This document shows, in pieces, positions 26,646-37,300 of a DNA stretch of 64,000 bases. The translations under genes were made by a program, and so were the position numbers. Where the stretch lies: contig QXPY01000013.1 of NCBI GenBank assembly GCA_003583745.1, forward strand, positions 1 to 64,000, given 5' to 3'. Within the stretch, counting starts at the first letter, position 1, and every line of letters begins with the position of its first letter. The notes beneath the pieces were generated by a model, which saw only the letters and a list, made by a program, of their open reading frames with translations, was not told where the DNA came from and did no database searches. The stretch comes from Rhodocyclales bacterium GT-UBC. Its GTDB lineage: Bacteria; Pseudomonadota; Gammaproteobacteria; Burkholderiales; Rhodocyclaceae.

Positions 26646-27308
26646 ATGCGTTTTTCACGTTTTTCCGCCGTCTTTTTTATTGCTTTGCTGGCTGGCCAGA
26701 CGGTGTTGGCTGCCGATCTGGAGAAAGGCAAGGAAATCAACGGTACCTGCGCCGCCTGCCATGGCGATAACGGCCAGGGTGGCAAGAAAGGGGAATATCC
26801 GCGCATCGCCGGGCAGCGTCCTGCCTATATCGAGAATCAACTAAAAAATTTCCGGGCGCGGACCCGGGTCAATATTCCGATGTTCCCTTATACCCAGGAA
26901 CGCGAGTTGTCCGATGAGGACATCAAGGACATCGCCGCCTATCTTGCGTCAATCGAACTGCCCGCCAAAATGCCGACCTATACCGGCCAGGAGGATGCGC
27001 TGACCAAGCTGCTGATGGCCGAGAAGGTGATGATCATTCCGCGCGCCGAAGGCAATCTGGAGAATGGCGAGGCCATCTATCAGAAACAATGTGCTGCTTG
27101 TCATGCCAAGAGTGGCAAAGGGCGCGGCATGTTCCCGATGCTGGTCGGGCAATACACCAATTACCTCAAGAGACAGGTCGATCTGTATCTCAAGGGCGAC
27201 CGTCCGCATGACGAAGAGGGCATGGAAGGCCGCCTGAATGCGCTGAAGGCCAGCGATATCCAGGATATCCTGGCTTACCTGACTTCGATCCAGGAGCCGA
27301 AGGAATGA
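26646..27308 (+). CDS. dihaem cytochrome c, c4-like
   Basis: 220 residues: signal peptide (cleavage after VLA, about residue 20) and two haem-binding CAACH motifs (about residues 36 and 147), each in a class I cytochrome domain with a later Met (MFPYTQ, MFPMLVGQY). The two-domain layout with GQ(R/Y)..YI/YL and LNALKASDIQDILAYL fits the c4/c553 type, periplasmic electron carriers to oxidases. Start ATG 26646 begins the signal peptide. The stop overlaps the next gene in ATGA. Confidence 0.9.
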   Translation: MRFSRFSAVFFIALLAGQTVLAADLEKGKEINGTCAACHGDNGQGGKKGEYPRIAGQRPAYIENQLKNFRARTRVNIPMFPYTQERELSDEDIKDIAAYLASIELPAKMPTYTGQEDALTKLLMAEKVMIIPRAEGNLENGEAIYQKQCAACHAKSGKGRGMFPMLVGQYTNYLKRQVDLYLKGDRPHDEEGMEGRLNALKASDIQDILAYLTSIQEPKE

Positions 27309-27640
27309 AGACTGCCGGACTTTTTCTGCTCGCCAGCCTGATGGCGCCAACGGTCTGGGCACACGGCCATGCCGGTCCGGTCGATGACGGCATGCCGGAC
27401 GCCGAACGTATCCGCTTCTGCGAGCGGGTGCGCGATCATGCGCTGCAAGCCTTTTACAACCGCGACAAGGGGCGGCCGATGAAGCTGTTCGACGAGGATG
27501 GCAGCGACGGGGCGCGTATCACCAACCGGATCATCCGCCGCATCTACGAAGAACCGCAGATTTCAAGTCCGAAGAAGGCCGAGGCTTTCGGACGGGCAAC
27601 CTGCAACGAAATGATGGGCAGCAAGCCGGCGCCGGAATAA
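27305..27640 (+). CDS. small periplasmic protein, unknown
   Basis: 111 residues with a signal peptide (cleavage after VWA, about residue 19) and a His-containing start of the mature chain (HGHAG). Two Cys (about 38 and 102) could pair or bind metal. It is coupled to the cytochrome c gene by an ATGA overlap, so a role with that cytochrome is likely. The family is not recognised. Confidence 0.7.
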   Translation: MKTAGLFLLASLMAPTVWAHGHAGPVDDGMPDAERIRFCERVRDHALQAFYNRDKGRPMKLFDEDGSDGARITNRIIRRIYEEPQISSPKKAEAFGRATCNEMMGSKPAPE

Positions 27641-27654
27641 TCCGGCACCTTGCC

Positions 27655-28959
27655 TCAATCGCCGAAGGCGGCGCTGAGAGCGGCGATCATGTAGCCGTGG
27701 TCGAGCACGCCGGCGCTTTCGCGAATGCTGTGCATGGCCCACATCGGCGAACCGACGTCCACGGCCGGAATGCCCAGGCGGGCCGCCAGGATCGGACCGA
27801 TCGTGCTGCCGCAACCGAGATCGGTGCGGTGGGCGTATTGCTGGCAGGGCACGCCGGCCCGCTGGCAAATCGCCATGAAGCGGGCGGCAGTTTGCGCATC
27901 GGTGCTGTAGCGCTGATTGGCATTGCTCTTGATCACCGGCCCGGCATTGACCAGCACGCGGTGGCAAGGTTCGTAGGCAGCCGGGAAGTTCGGATGCCAG
28001 GCATGCGCCATGTCGGCGCTGATGAAGAAACTGCGTGCCAGCACCCGGCGCTGATCTTCGCCATCCAGGCCGGTGCTGCCGGCCAGGCGGCCGAGGACAT
28101 CCTGCAGGAAACTGCCACCAGCGCCAACCGCACTTTCGCTACCGACTTCCTCGTGATCGAAGAAGGCGCAGAGCGCCGTGGCGGCCGGGGCCGTGGTGGC
28201 AAGCAGGGCGCTGAGCGCGGCATGGCAGGAGGCCAGGTTGTCGAGCTGGCTGTTGGCGACGAACTCGCTGTCGGCGCCCCACAGGCTGCCTTTTTGCGTG
28301 TCGTAGGCGTTGAGTTCCCAGGTCAGCAGGTCTTCCGGGGCGACGCCGAGGGCATCGGCGATCGGCTGGCGGAAGCGGGCTTCGGCCCGGGTGCCGTCCT
28401 CCGAAACACCAAGGATGAGTGGCAGTTCGGTTTGTTTGTTGAATTTCAGGCCGCTTTCATTGACCTCGCGGTTCATGTGGATGGCCAGGTTGGGCAGGCG
28501 CAGCAGCGGGCTGTCGAAACGGATGAGTTGGGTAGCAAACCCCGTTGCGGTACGCACATTGACCCGGCCGGCCAGCGACAGGTCGCGGTCGGCAAAGGTG
28601 GCGAGAATCGGCCCGCCATAGACCTCCACGCCCAGGCGGACCATGCCGGCCGCGTCCTCGGCCGGTTTCGGCTTGAGGCGCAGGCCGGGCGAATCGGTAT
28701 GGGCGCCGATTAGGCGCAGGCCCACGTCGACAGCCGGGGCGTGGCCGACGATGAAGGCAATGATCGAGGAGCCGCCGCGCACGACGTAGCAACGGTCGCC
28801 GGCCTGAAGCTGCCAGCGCTCGGCTTCTTGGAGGCGGCGGTAGCCGGCGGCGAGCAGACGCGTTTCGCAGGTCTGGACGGCGTGCCACGGGCTTGGGCTG
28901 GCATCGATGAAGTCGAGCAGATCCTGCGCCTGGGCGCGATTGGCAGGGGTGGGGGTCAT
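27655..28959 (-). CDS. apeB: M18 family aminopeptidase
   Basis: 434 residues with the M18 pattern: IGAHTDSPGL (metal His and Asp), DHEEVGSESAVGAG (catalytic Glu and metal ligand), SADMAHAWHPNF and the late HSIRE metal His. M18 enzymes are cytosolic dodecamers that remove N-terminal acidic or neutral residues. The ATG at 28959 follows AAGGA. It overlaps the upstream lipase-like gene in ATGA. Confidence 0.93.
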   Translation of the reverse strand: MTPTPANRAQAQDLLDFIDASPSPWHAVQTCETRLLAAGYRRLQEAERWQLQAGDRCYVVRGGSSIIAFIVGHAPAVDVGLRLIGAHTDSPGLRLKPKPAEDAAGMVRLGVEVYGGPILATFADRDLSLAGRVNVRTATGFATQLIRFDSPLLRLPNLAIHMNREVNESGLKFNKQTELPLILGVSEDGTRAEARFRQPIADALGVAPEDLLTWELNAYDTQKGSLWGADSEFVANSQLDNLASCHAALSALLATTAPAATALCAFFDHEEVGSESAVGAGGSFLQDVLGRLAGSTGLDGEDQRRVLARSFFISADMAHAWHPNFPAAYEPCHRVLVNAGPVIKSNANQRYSTDAQTAARFMAICQRAGVPCQQYAHRTDLGCGSTIGPILAARLGIPAVDVGSPMWAMHSIRESAGVLDHGYMIAALSAAFGD

Positions 28960-29843
28960 GTCGTTCCTTGTTCTTGGCATGCTTCAAGCAGGATTTCGGC
29001 GACTGCCGGCGCATAAAACAGCGTGGTGTGTCCGCCAGCCGGCAGTTCGACGTCGCGGGCACCGGCCAAACGCTGCAAGTCTTGGGGCATCACGTAATTG
29101 TCGTAGGGGTTGCGCAGGCTGATCACGGGCACCTTGAGCGGTTCGTCAGCCATGTCCTGCAGCCATAGCGATCCCGGTTCCATTTCCCGGGCGTTTTGGC
29201 CGAAAGCCAAGCGGGCCAGGGCGGAGCCGCCGTGTGGCGTGGCCAGGGTAATCAGCTTGGCGACCCGGGCGATGCCGTGACGTGCAAGATAGGAGCGGCA
29301 AACCAGACCGCCCATGCTGTGCGCCACCAAGGTGACCTGCTTGGCTCCGCTGGCGGTGCAGACCGCTTCGATGCGCTGGTTGAGCAAGGGCACCATCTTG
29401 CCCATGCTGCCGTAGGGAGGGGTCAGGCTGACGCTGGCCACGGTGAACCCGGCAGCTTCAAAGCGACGGCGGAGCAACCACCATACGCCGCGGCTGCAGC
29501 CATAGCCATGGACGAAGAGAACGACCGGCCGGCCTTGATGGAGTCGGTCGGCGGGCATCCACAGGCGTTCGAAAGGCAGGACGAGCAGGAATGTGAACAG
29601 GAACGCCAGGTATTCATCCCAGATCATTTTTGCGGTCCGCGCAAAGCCCAGGCGCGGAGCCGGCGAGGCGAGGGCCATGCCGAACATCCAGGTGACGGCG
29701 TTCAAGCTGGCACGCACGCCGAGCAGGAGTCCAACCGCACCGGCGATGGCGTAGCTCCAGTCGAGATGAAGCAACGATCGCCCAACGGCAAGGTATGCGG
29801 CGATTTCCATCGCCATCCAGAGGAGCAGGGAAATCGCAACCAT
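28956..29843 (-). CDS. membrane-anchored alpha/beta hydrolase, lipase-like
   Basis: 295 residues: two or three N-terminal membrane helices (about 3-65), a further hydrophobic segment, then a lipase fold with the oxyanion region VVLFVHGYGCSRGVWW, nucleophile Ser in LVAHSMGGLV and a final His in PAGGHTTLFY. It probably acts on lipids or esters at the membrane, or helps fold lipases. The start is set at 29843 because the longer frame runs through dnaQ. It lies eight bases after dnaQ and is coupled to apeB. Confidence 0.85.
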   Translation of the reverse strand: MVAISLLLWMAMEIAAYLAVGRSLLHLDWSYAIAGAVGLLLGVRASLNAVTWMFGMALASPAPRLGFARTAKMIWDEYLAFLFTFLLVLPFERLWMPADRLHQGRPVVLFVHGYGCSRGVWWLLRRRFEAAGFTVASVSLTPPYGSMGKMVPLLNQRIEAVCTASGAKQVTLVAHSMGGLVCRSYLARHGIARVAKLITLATPHGGSALARLAFGQNAREMEPGSLWLQDMADEPLKVPVISLRNPYDNYVMPQDLQRLAGARDVELPAGGHTTLFYAPAVAEILLEACQEQGTT

Positions 29844-29850
29844 CGTCAAA

Positions 29851-30570
29851 TCAACCCGTGGCTTCGGCTGGGGGCTTGGGCAGCCAGATGCAGGCGCCTT
29901 TCGATTCCTTGTCGATTCCGGCCAGAACGCGGGCATGTTCTCCCAACTCTTCGTCGCTGGCTCGACGCACCAGCAACGCCTTGCGGACGCGAGCGACCCC
30001 GTTGGCGTCGAATTGCTTGCGCGGGGCCGCATCTGGCTCGATCATCAGGCTGTTCTGGCCGCGCGTCATGGCCAGGAACACTTCCGCCAATAGTTCGGTA
30101 TCGAGCAGGGCGCCGTGCAGGGTCCGGCTCGAGTTGTCGATCTCGTAGCGTTCGCACAAGGCATCGAGGCTGTTGCGCTTGCCCGGGTGCAGATCCTTGG
30201 CCATGCGCAATGTATCGGTCACGCCGGCACAGACGGTTTCGACCGGGACCCGGTCGAGGCGGCGTAGCTCGGCATTGAGGAAGCCGATGTCGAACGGCGC
30301 GTTGTGGATGACCAGCTCGGCGCCGTTGATGAATTCCAGGAACTCATCGACGATATCGGCAAACTTCGGCTTGTCGGCGAGGAACTCAAGCGTGATGCCG
30401 TGTACAGCCTGGGCGCCGGCATCGATTTCACGTTCCGGATTGACGTATTTATGCAGATGGCGGCCGGTCAGGCGCCGGTTTTCCATCTCGATGCAGGCCA
30501 CTTCGATGATGCGGTGCCCCGAGCGCGGGTCGAGACCGGTGGTTTCAGTATCAAGGACAATTTGTCGCAT
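29851..30570 (-). CDS. dnaQ: DNA polymerase III epsilon subunit, proofreading exonuclease
   Basis: 239 residues with the DEDDh exonuclease motifs: VLDTETTGLDP (Exo I), HNAPFDIGFL (Exo II) and HGALLDTELLAEV (Exo III with His and Asp). A C-terminal tail of about 60 residues would bind the alpha subunit. It lies two bases after rnhA, a common arrangement in proteobacteria. Confidence 0.95.
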   Translation of the reverse strand: MRQIVLDTETTGLDPRSGHRIIEVACIEMENRRLTGRHLHKYVNPEREIDAGAQAVHGITLEFLADKPKFADIVDEFLEFINGAELVIHNAPFDIGFLNAELRRLDRVPVETVCAGVTDTLRMAKDLHPGKRNSLDALCERYEIDNSSRTLHGALLDTELLAEVFLAMTRGQNSLMIEPDAAPRKQFDANGVARVRKALLVRRASDEELGEHARVLAGIDKESKGACIWLPKPPAEATG

Positions 30571-30572
30571 GG

Positions 30573-31019
30573 TTATGACTTCAGTTCTTCAATGCCGCGA
30601 TTGGCCAAGGCGTCGGCCCGTTCGTTTTCGGGATGGCCGGCGTGTCCCTTGACCCAGATCCATTCCAGCTTGTGTTGTTTGACCTGTGCATCCAGTTGCT
30701 GCCAAAGGTCAGCGTTCTTGACCGGTTTCTTGTCGGCGGTTTTCCAGCCGTTACGTTTCCAGCCGTAAATCCACTCGCTGATGCCTTTCAGGACATACTG
30801 CGAGTCGGTGTACATTTTGCCGGTGATTGGGCGCTTAAGTAACTCGAGGGCACGGATGGCAGCCAATAGCTCCATACGGTTATTGGTGGTTTCGCGTTCC
30901 CCCCCCCAGATTTCCTTCTCATGCGGCCCGAGGCGGAGAATTGCTCCCCATCCACCAGGGCCGGGATTGCCCTTGCAGGCACCATCGGTAAAAATTTCGA
31001 CGATTTCTTCAGCAGCCAT
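30573..31019 (-). CDS. rnhA: ribonuclease HI
   Basis: 148 residues with catalytic D10 region ([16 protein letters not shown]), E ([10 protein letters not shown]), D (MYTDSQYV) and the last D ([11 protein letters not shown]), plus the basic handle [19 protein letters not shown]. Length and motifs match E. coli RnhA. It removes RNA from RNA-DNA hybrids. The start overlaps the methyltransferase gene by 11 bases. Confidence 0.96.
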   Translation of the reverse strand: MAAEEIVEIFTDGACKGNPGPGGWGAILRLGPHEKEIWGGERETTNNRMELLAAIRALELLKRPITGKMYTDSQYVLKGISEWIYGWKRNGWKTADKKPVKNADLWQQLDAQVKQHKLEWIWVKGHAGHPENERADALANRGIEELKS

Positions 31020-31725
31020 CGCTTTCCTTGTGTGCCACGGTGCGCAACCCCTTGGCGCGCACCGGCTTTTTACGCCAGTTGGGAGTGATCAAACGCATGG
31101 CGTGGGTGCGTTTGATGGCGCGCAGTACATAGACCCCCCCGGAAAATCCCCACCAGCGACGGCCGGCAGCTTCAAGAAAGTGCCACCGTTGAAGCCATTT
31201 CTGGCCGTCGCAGGGGGGCGCAAAACAGCCGAAATCGGCTGCCTCGACTTCGAAGCCGAGCAGCTTCAGCCAGTCCTTGAGACGCGGTGCGGATAGATAA
31301 CTGCCCTGCCAGGGAAAACTTCCGGAACGGCGCGTTGCCTTGCGGACACCCCAAAGTGATAGCGGGTTGAAACCGGTCAGAATAATCTGCCCTTCGGGGA
31401 TCAGCACCCGCTCTGCCTCGCGCAGGATCTGGTGCGGATTGTCGCTGAACTCGAGTACATGGGGCAGGACGATCAGGTCGATACTGTGCGAGGCGAATGG
31501 GAGTGCCGTCAATTCACAGCACACGTCGACCAAGCCGCCATCCGCGGCTTTCTGGCGTAGTGGGATGCGATTGGTACGCAGAAAGTCGCGTTGCGGCAGG
31601 CCGCATTGCACTGCGTTGAAGCCGAAGACGTCGGCAACCAGGGTGTCGAGGGTGTGCTGCTCCCAGTCAAGCACATAGTGTCCTTGCGGTGTTTCCAGCC
31701 ATTCATCGAGGCCGGGAATTGACAT
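31009..31725 (-). CDS. class I SAM-dependent methyltransferase
   Basis: About 238 residues. The SAM-binding glycine loop is poorly conserved, but the later motifs are clear: [23 protein letters not shown] and [20 protein letters not shown]. Its basic C-terminus ends in [16 protein letters not shown]. The substrate is unknown. Several starts are possible; 31725 (MSIPGLDEW) avoids overlap with the divergent gloB gene, and 31773 is the main alternative. It heads a five-gene minus-strand unit with rnhA and dnaQ. Confidence 0.8.
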   Translation of the reverse strand: MSIPGLDEWLETPQGHYVLDWEQHTLDTLVADVFGFNAVQCGLPQRDFLRTNRIPLRQKAADGGLVDVCCELTALPFASHSIDLIVLPHVLEFSDNPHQILREAERVLIPEGQIILTGFNPLSLWGVRKATRRSGSFPWQGSYLSAPRLKDWLKLLGFEVEAADFGCFAPPCDGQKWLQRWHFLEAAGRRWWGFSGGVYVLRAIKRTHAMRLITPNWRKKPVRAKGLRTVAHKESDGC

Positions 31726-31753
31726 CCGGGTCGCGCGGCTCGATAGTTCCGGT

Positions 31754-32509
31754 ATGTTATCTGTCTCGCTCATTCCCGCATTCAAGGACAATTACATCTG
31801 GTTGCTGACCCGGGGCGGGCGCGCCGCCGTGGTTGATCCGGGTGATGCCGCGCCAGTTCAGGCCCGTCTCGAAGCAGACGGACTGGTCCTGGAAAGCATC
31901 TTGATCACGCATCACCATGCCGATCATCAGGGGGGTGTTTCCGCCTTGGTCGAGCGCTGGCAACCCAAAGTGTACGCTCCGGGCAGCGAGTCTATCACAG
32001 GCTGCACCCAGCCTCTGGCGGGCGGCGAAGGTATCGAAATTCTCGGCCAAGGCTTCGCGGTGATGGCCGTGCCCGGCCATACGCTCGGACATCTTGCTTA
32101 CTATGCGCCGGGTATGCTTTTCTGCGGCGACACCTTGTTTGGTGCTGGATGCGGTCGGCTGTTCGAGGGGACGCCAGCCCAGATGGTGGCGGCGCTCGAG
32201 TCGATCGCGGCATTGCCGGCCGAGACGGCTGTTTATTGTGCCCACGAATATACCGAGATGAACCTGCGTTTTGCCTTGGCGGTGGAGCCGGAGAATCCGC
32301 GCTTGCTGCAGCGCTGTCGGCAAGTGGCGGCGTTACGGGAGGCTGGGCAGAGCAGCGTGCCCTCTACCTTGGCCGAAGAATTGGCGACCAACCCGTTCTT
32401 GCGTTGCACCGAACCCGCCGTGGTTGAGGCGGCGCGGCAACACGGGGCGGATGGCACGTCGAAGACGGCCGTATTCGCCGCAATAAGGGGCTGGCGGAAC
32501 AGCTTCTAG
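31754..32509 (+). CDS. gloB: hydroxyacylglutathione hydrolase (glyoxalase II)
   Basis: 251 residues with the dinuclear metal motif THHHADHQGG, the later metal ligands in VPGHTLGHLAY and CGDTLFGAGCGR, and CAHEYTEMNLRFAL, which is the glutathione-binding part. The length matches GloB. It releases D-lactate from S-lactoylglutathione in methylglyoxal detoxification. It is divergent from the methyltransferase gene with only 28 bases between the starts. Confidence 0.95.
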   Translation: MLSVSLIPAFKDNYIWLLTRGGRAAVVDPGDAAPVQARLEADGLVLESILITHHHADHQGGVSALVERWQPKVYAPGSESITGCTQPLAGGEGIEILGQGFAVMAVPGHTLGHLAYYAPGMLFCGDTLFGAGCGRLFEGTPAQMVAALESIAALPAETAVYCAHEYTEMNLRFALAVEPENPRLLQRCRQVAALREAGQSSVPSTLAEELATNPFLRCTEPAVVEAARQHGADGTSKTAVFAAIRGWRNSF

Positions 32510-32510
32510 A

Positions 32511-32894
32511 TTACTTCTGGTTCAGGCGCGTACTGATGCGCTCCAGGGTGTCGAGGATGCGAGCCGCGTTGAACGGCTTGACGATGAAACCGCTGGCACC
32601 GTTTTCGATCGAGTTCTGAACGGTTTCCGGATCTGCGTTGCTGGTGATCATGACGATTTCTGTGATTGGGCGCGCTGCCTTGATTTCGAGCAGCGCTTCC
32701 AGCCCGTCCTTCTCCGGCATCATGACATCCATGCAGACGATATCCGGCTTGAGGCGTTCGGCCATTTCGACGGCGATACTTCCGTTTCGTGCTTCGCCGA
32801 TGACCTCATAGGCCTCGCCACGCAGAATGCCGCGCAGGATGGTGCGCATCATGTCGTTATCATCGACGATCATTACGGTTGTACGCTTCGGCAT
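32511..32894 (-). CDS. CheY-like single-domain response regulator
   Basis: 127 residues, a receiver only: DDNDMMR near the start, phospho-acceptor in VCMDVMMPEKDG, Thr/Ser in MITSNA and Lys in FIVKPFNAARI. No output domain. It follows a receiver-GGDEF gene with one base between them, so the two are likely made together. Its kinase is not in the window. Confidence 0.9.
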   Translation of the reverse strand: MPKRTTVMIVDDNDMMRTILRGILRGEAYEVIGEARNGSIAVEMAERLKPDIVCMDVMMPEKDGLEALLEIKAARPITEIVMITSNADPETVQNSIENGASGFIVKPFNAARILDTLERISTRLNQK

Positions 32895-32895
32895 G

Positions 32896-33846
32896 TCAGT
32901 GGCAGAGCAGGGGGGCGCAGCGGCAGACGCGGTCACGCCCGTCGTGTTTGGCTTGGTAGAGGGCGCGGTCGGCTGCGCTGATCAGGATTTCGGGATTTTC
33001 GTTCTCAACCGGGACATGGTTTGCAATGCCGATGCTGAGCGTGACGCGGCCCTGTGGGGATTCGGCATGGGGAATGTTCAACGCATGTACGGCATGACGG
33101 ATTTTTTCCGCCACGAAAAGAGCTCCCCCGATCGAGGTTTCCGGCAGCACGACGACAAACTCCTCGCCGCCGTAGCGTGCGACGATATCGGAGGCGCGGT
33201 CCATGACCGACTGAATGGCCGAAGCCACTTGACGCAGGCAATCGTCGCCGGCTTGGTGACCGTAAGTGTCGTTAAATCGTTTGAAATGGTCGACGTCACA
33301 CATCATCAGGGCGACGCTGCATTCGGCACGACGGGCTCGCCGCCATTCCCGGGCAATGAAATCGTCGAACAAGCGGCGATTCGAAATGCCGGTCAATCCA
33401 TCGATTGCGGACAGGCGCTTGAGCTCCTGATTGGCACTATCGAGTTTGCGGGCAAGCACGACCAGGGAAGTGCGCATCTGGATGATGCGCTGCATGGCGC
33501 GGATTTTAGCGCCGAGCACGACTTCGCTGATTGGTTTGGATAGATAGTCGTCGCCGCCGGCGGCGATCCCGCGCTCGATGTCTTCGTCGCGGTTGAGTGA
33601 AGAGAGAAAGATGATCGGCGTCCAGCCGCCATTGACTTCCAGCGCGCGCAAGCGATGGGCAACGGCAAAGCCATCGAGATCGGGCAGGATGATGTCAAGC
33701 AGGACGAGATCGGGTTTTTCGGCCTGGAATACCTCGATTGCCCGTTCGCCACAATCCGCCTGAATCGCGGTGGCACCAAGGCGTTCAACATACTGGCTGA
33801 TAACCAGCAGACTGGTGCGCGTGTCGTCGACAACGAGGATTTTCAT
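32896..33846 (-). CDS. receiver-GGDEF diguanylate cyclase
   Basis: 316 residues: receiver (DDTRTS, phospho-acceptor in LVLLDIILPDLDG, Lys in YLSKPI), a coiled-coil linker, and a GGDEF domain with DHFKRFNDTYGHQAGD and the active site RYGGEEF. It should make c-di-GMP when phosphorylated. A PleD- or WspR-like RxxD inhibitory site is not obvious. Start 33846 gives the standard receiver N-terminus. Confidence 0.92.
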   Translation of the reverse strand: MKILVVDDTRTSLLVISQYVERLGATAIQADCGERAIEVFQAEKPDLVLLDIILPDLDGFAVAHRLRALEVNGGWTPIIFLSSLNRDEDIERGIAAGGDDYLSKPISEVVLGAKIRAMQRIIQMRTSLVVLARKLDSANQELKRLSAIDGLTGISNRRLFDDFIAREWRRARRAECSVALMMCDVDHFKRFNDTYGHQAGDDCLRQVASAIQSVMDRASDIVARYGGEEFVVVLPETSIGGALFVAEKIRHAVHALNIPHAESPQGRVTLSIGIANHVPVENENPEILISAADRALYQAKHDGRDRVCRCAPLLCH

Positions 33847-33875
33847 GACTAACTTGAAATGGGAGCTTTCGCAGT

Positions 33876-34274
33876 CTAACGGCAATAGGTCTTGAAGAAC
33901 AGCAAGGCTGCAATCGCTATGCCAACGGCAAACACGCCCCAGGCGATGCCGTGCAGCAAGGCCTGGCGGGTTTCATAGTGGGCCGGGCGACGGCGCAGCG
34001 TGAAATAGCGCTGAAATTCGCCAAAGGTGACGACGATGGCCAGCATGAAAAAAATCATGCCGAAGAACAGGAAAATGATCGGACCGTTCGACAGGTCGCG
34101 ACAACTGGAAGCAGTCAGATGGAGGTAGCGCAGGACCGAATCTGTCTGGAAGGCGAATTGGGCTACCACGTAAGCCAGAAAGCCGAAGCCGAGTATCAGT
34201 CCGATACCGAACCAGGTTTCGCCCTTTTTAAATTGCTCCAGTACCGCCAGTAGATCGTCAATCAGCCATTTCAT
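33876..34274 (-). CDS. small membrane protein, unknown
   Basis: 132 residues with three membrane helices (about 22-42, 60-82 and 108-128) and a basic loop (RRRPAHYETR). The Ser-Cys-Arg segment between helices has no known meaning. The family is not recognised. Start 34274 is preferred over 34322 since the upstream part is not membrane-like. It is divergent from the DUF748 gene with 74 bases between. Confidence 0.65.
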   Translation of the reverse strand: MKWLIDDLLAVLEQFKKGETWFGIGLILGFGFLAYVVAQFAFQTDSVLRYLHLTASSCRDLSNGPIIFLFFGMIFFMLAIVVTFGEFQRYFTLRRRPAHYETRQALLHGIAWGVFAVGIAIAALLFFKTYCR

Positions 34275-34348
34275 GAGAGTTTTGCCACGTTTCGAATTCG
34301 CGCAATGTGCTAAATTCAGCATAAATACAGTACGGGCGGTAGATTAGC

Positions 34349-37300
34349 ATGACGCAGCAACAAGACCTTAAATCGATTCATCACCGTCTCGGCGAGGTCG
34401 CCCGTTCTCCGTATGTCAAACGCTTTGGTCGGGGCTTGGTGATTTTCCTCCTGGTTTTTGGCGTTTTGGGCTATTTTGCGGCGCCACCCCTGCTCAAATC
34501 GGTCTTGCTCGACCAGCTTTCCCATATTTTGCACCGGCAAGTCAGTATCGAGAAAATAGAGATCAGTCCTTACGCGCTATCCGCCAAGGTGAGCGGCGTC
34601 TCAATCAGTGGGGAGGACGGCAAGGAGGTCGCCGGTTTTGACGAGTTGTTCGTCAATTTGTCAGCGGCGTCGATTTTCAAAATGGCGGCCGTCATCGATG
34701 AAATCCGTTTGCAGGGTCCGCGCTTGGCGCTTACCCGCCTGGCCGACGGTCGCTACGACATTTCAGATTTGCTTGATGAGTGGATGAAGCCGTCTGATGA
34801 GCCGGATAGTCCCCTACCGCGCTTTTCGCTCAATAACATTCAGATCGTTGGCGGCAAGGTGAATTTTGATGACCGCCCGGAAGCGACAATCCATCGACTG
34901 AGCGATATCAACCTGAGCCTGCCTTTCATATCGAGTTTGCCTTATCAAGCGGATATTCTCGTCGAGCCGCGTTTTTCGGCCACTATCGACGATTCGCAAC
35001 TGCTGCTCGAAGGACGCAGCAAACCTTTTGCCGGAAGCCATGAGAGTGAACTGGGTCTTGATCTCGACCAGTTCGATCTCGGCCGGCTGCAAGCGTATTT
35101 GCCGGACAGTTTTCCGCTTCGCCTGAGAGCGGGGAAACTCGATTCGGAACTGAAAATCGTCTTCAAGGAATCGAATGATCATGTCTTTTCCCTGGTGGTT
35201 CTTGGTCAGGCCCATGTCTCGGGCTTGGCGCTGAGCGAAGCCGGTGGTCAGCCGCTGCTCGGCTGGAAGCGGCTGGACGTCGAGATCGACAAGGCGGATC
35301 TCCTGAACCGGCAGTTCGCCATCAAGACGGTGCTCCTCGACGGTCTGGAGGCCAATCTGTCGGTGAGTCGCCAGGGCGAATTCAATATTCTGATGCTGGC
35401 CGACAAGTTAGGGCGGCCATCTGGCGATGCCAAGCCGCTTGCCGCGACGCCGGAAACGGTCTGGTCATTGGGAGAGTTCGTACTACAAAATGGCTTGGTA
35501 CATTGGCACGATCTGTCCAAGCAGACGCCGGTCGTAGGGGTAATTCGCGATTTGAACGTCCATGTCGGTTCGCTTGACAGTCGTCTAGCCAAGCCGATCG
35601 AGATTGTCGAAGCAAGTTACCAGGCTGATCTGGGTGAGCGTTTTCGTCTGGAACGGATGATCGCCAAAGGCGTACGGATCGATTTGGCGGCCCACCGGAT
35701 CGACATTGCCGAGGTGGTCAATCGACAGACCCGTGCGCGCATGCTGCGTAAGGCAGATGGGCAAATCGAGTGGGTTGGCTCGCCCGTCTTGAAGACGATT
35801 CGTGCCACCGATGAGAAGGTGGCTGACGAGAAGCCGTGGATCGGCACGGTCGACAAGTTGTCAATCGAGGATCTGGCTTTTCGCTTCGAGGACCAGGCCG
35901 TCAGTCCGGCTGCGGTTCAGGAACTGGATGGGTTCAGCCTGCATGGTGAACACCTCACCAACGAGCCGGGCAAGGCGGGCACGCTCGGGCTCAAGGGCAA
36001 GGTCAACAAGAAGGGAGATCTAAGGGTTGATGGCAAGGTACAGATCATGCCGCTGGATGTGGCGCTCAAGGTCGAAACGGTCGCTATTCCGGTCATGCCC
36101 TTACAGCCGTACTTTGGTGAGCAGCTGAATATTGCCTTGGCGCGTGGTCAGGTATCCAACAAGGGGGAACTATCGGCGCAGATCGACAAGGATGGACTGA
36201 AGGCTGGCTACAAGGGCTCCATGACCCTGGGGGATTTTCTGGCCGTAGATAGGGTTAATAGTGCCGACTTCCTGAAATGGAAATCGCTATATTTCGGCGC
36301 GGTCGATCTGGGGCTTCAGCCCATGCGTATCCAGATTGGAGAAATAGCGCTATCGGATTTTTATTCGCGACTCATTCTTAATCAGAGCGGGCGCCTCAAT
36401 TTGCAAGATATTCTCCGTAGGCCGGCTGCCGAGGCAGAGCGAGCCACTCAACCTGCCGCGCCAGTGGTTGAGGCCAAAGCGTCGGGTAAGGCGCCATTGC
36501 CGATCAAGATCGCCAAAATCACCTTGCAGAATGGCACGGTGAATTTCTCGGATTTCTTTGTCAAGCCGAATTACTCGGTCAATATCACGAGGTTGGGGGG
36601 GCGTGTCACCGGGTTGTCATCGACCGAGAACAGCGTGGCTGATATGGATTTGCGTGGCAGCTATGCCAATTCGGCCCCCGTGCAGATCGTTGGTCGGCTG
36701 AATCCGCTGGCGGCCAAGTCCTATCTCGATGTTAAGGCCGATATTACCGGGGTCGATCTGGTCGGGTTGTCGCCCTATGCCGGCAAGTATGCCGGTTACA
36801 ACATCGAGAAAGGCAAACTGTCGCTCAATCTGGCTTACAAGCTTGAAAACAATCAGTTGAGTGCAGATAACCGTTTGTTCATCGATCAGTTCACCTTCGG
36901 CGAGAAGGTCGATAGTCCCGATGCCACTACGCTACCGGTCAATTTGGCGATTTCGCTGCTCAAGAACAACCGTGGCGAGATTGATCTGAATTTGCCGATT
37001 TCGGGGTCGCTCGACGATCCTCAGTTTTCGGTCGGAGGTTTGATCGTCAAGGTGGTGGTCAATCTCTTCGTCAAGGCTGTGACTTCGCCTTTTGCCATGT
37101 TGGGCTCGATGTTCGGAAATGGTGAAGAGTTGTCCTCTGTCGAGTTTGCGCCCGGGCGGGTGGCAATCAGCGCGGCTGCGGTCAGAAAGCTCGAAGCCCT
37201 GGGCAAGGCCCTGGTCGAGCGCAGTCGTCTGAAGCTCGAAATTACCGGTCTGGCCGACCCCGATGCAGATAAAGAAGGGATCAAGCGGGTGGCTATCGAG

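Noticed and set aside
31726..31791. Longer start for the methyltransferase gene
   Set aside because: It would run past the gloB start on the other strand without a better ribosome site; the shorter start is kept with caution.
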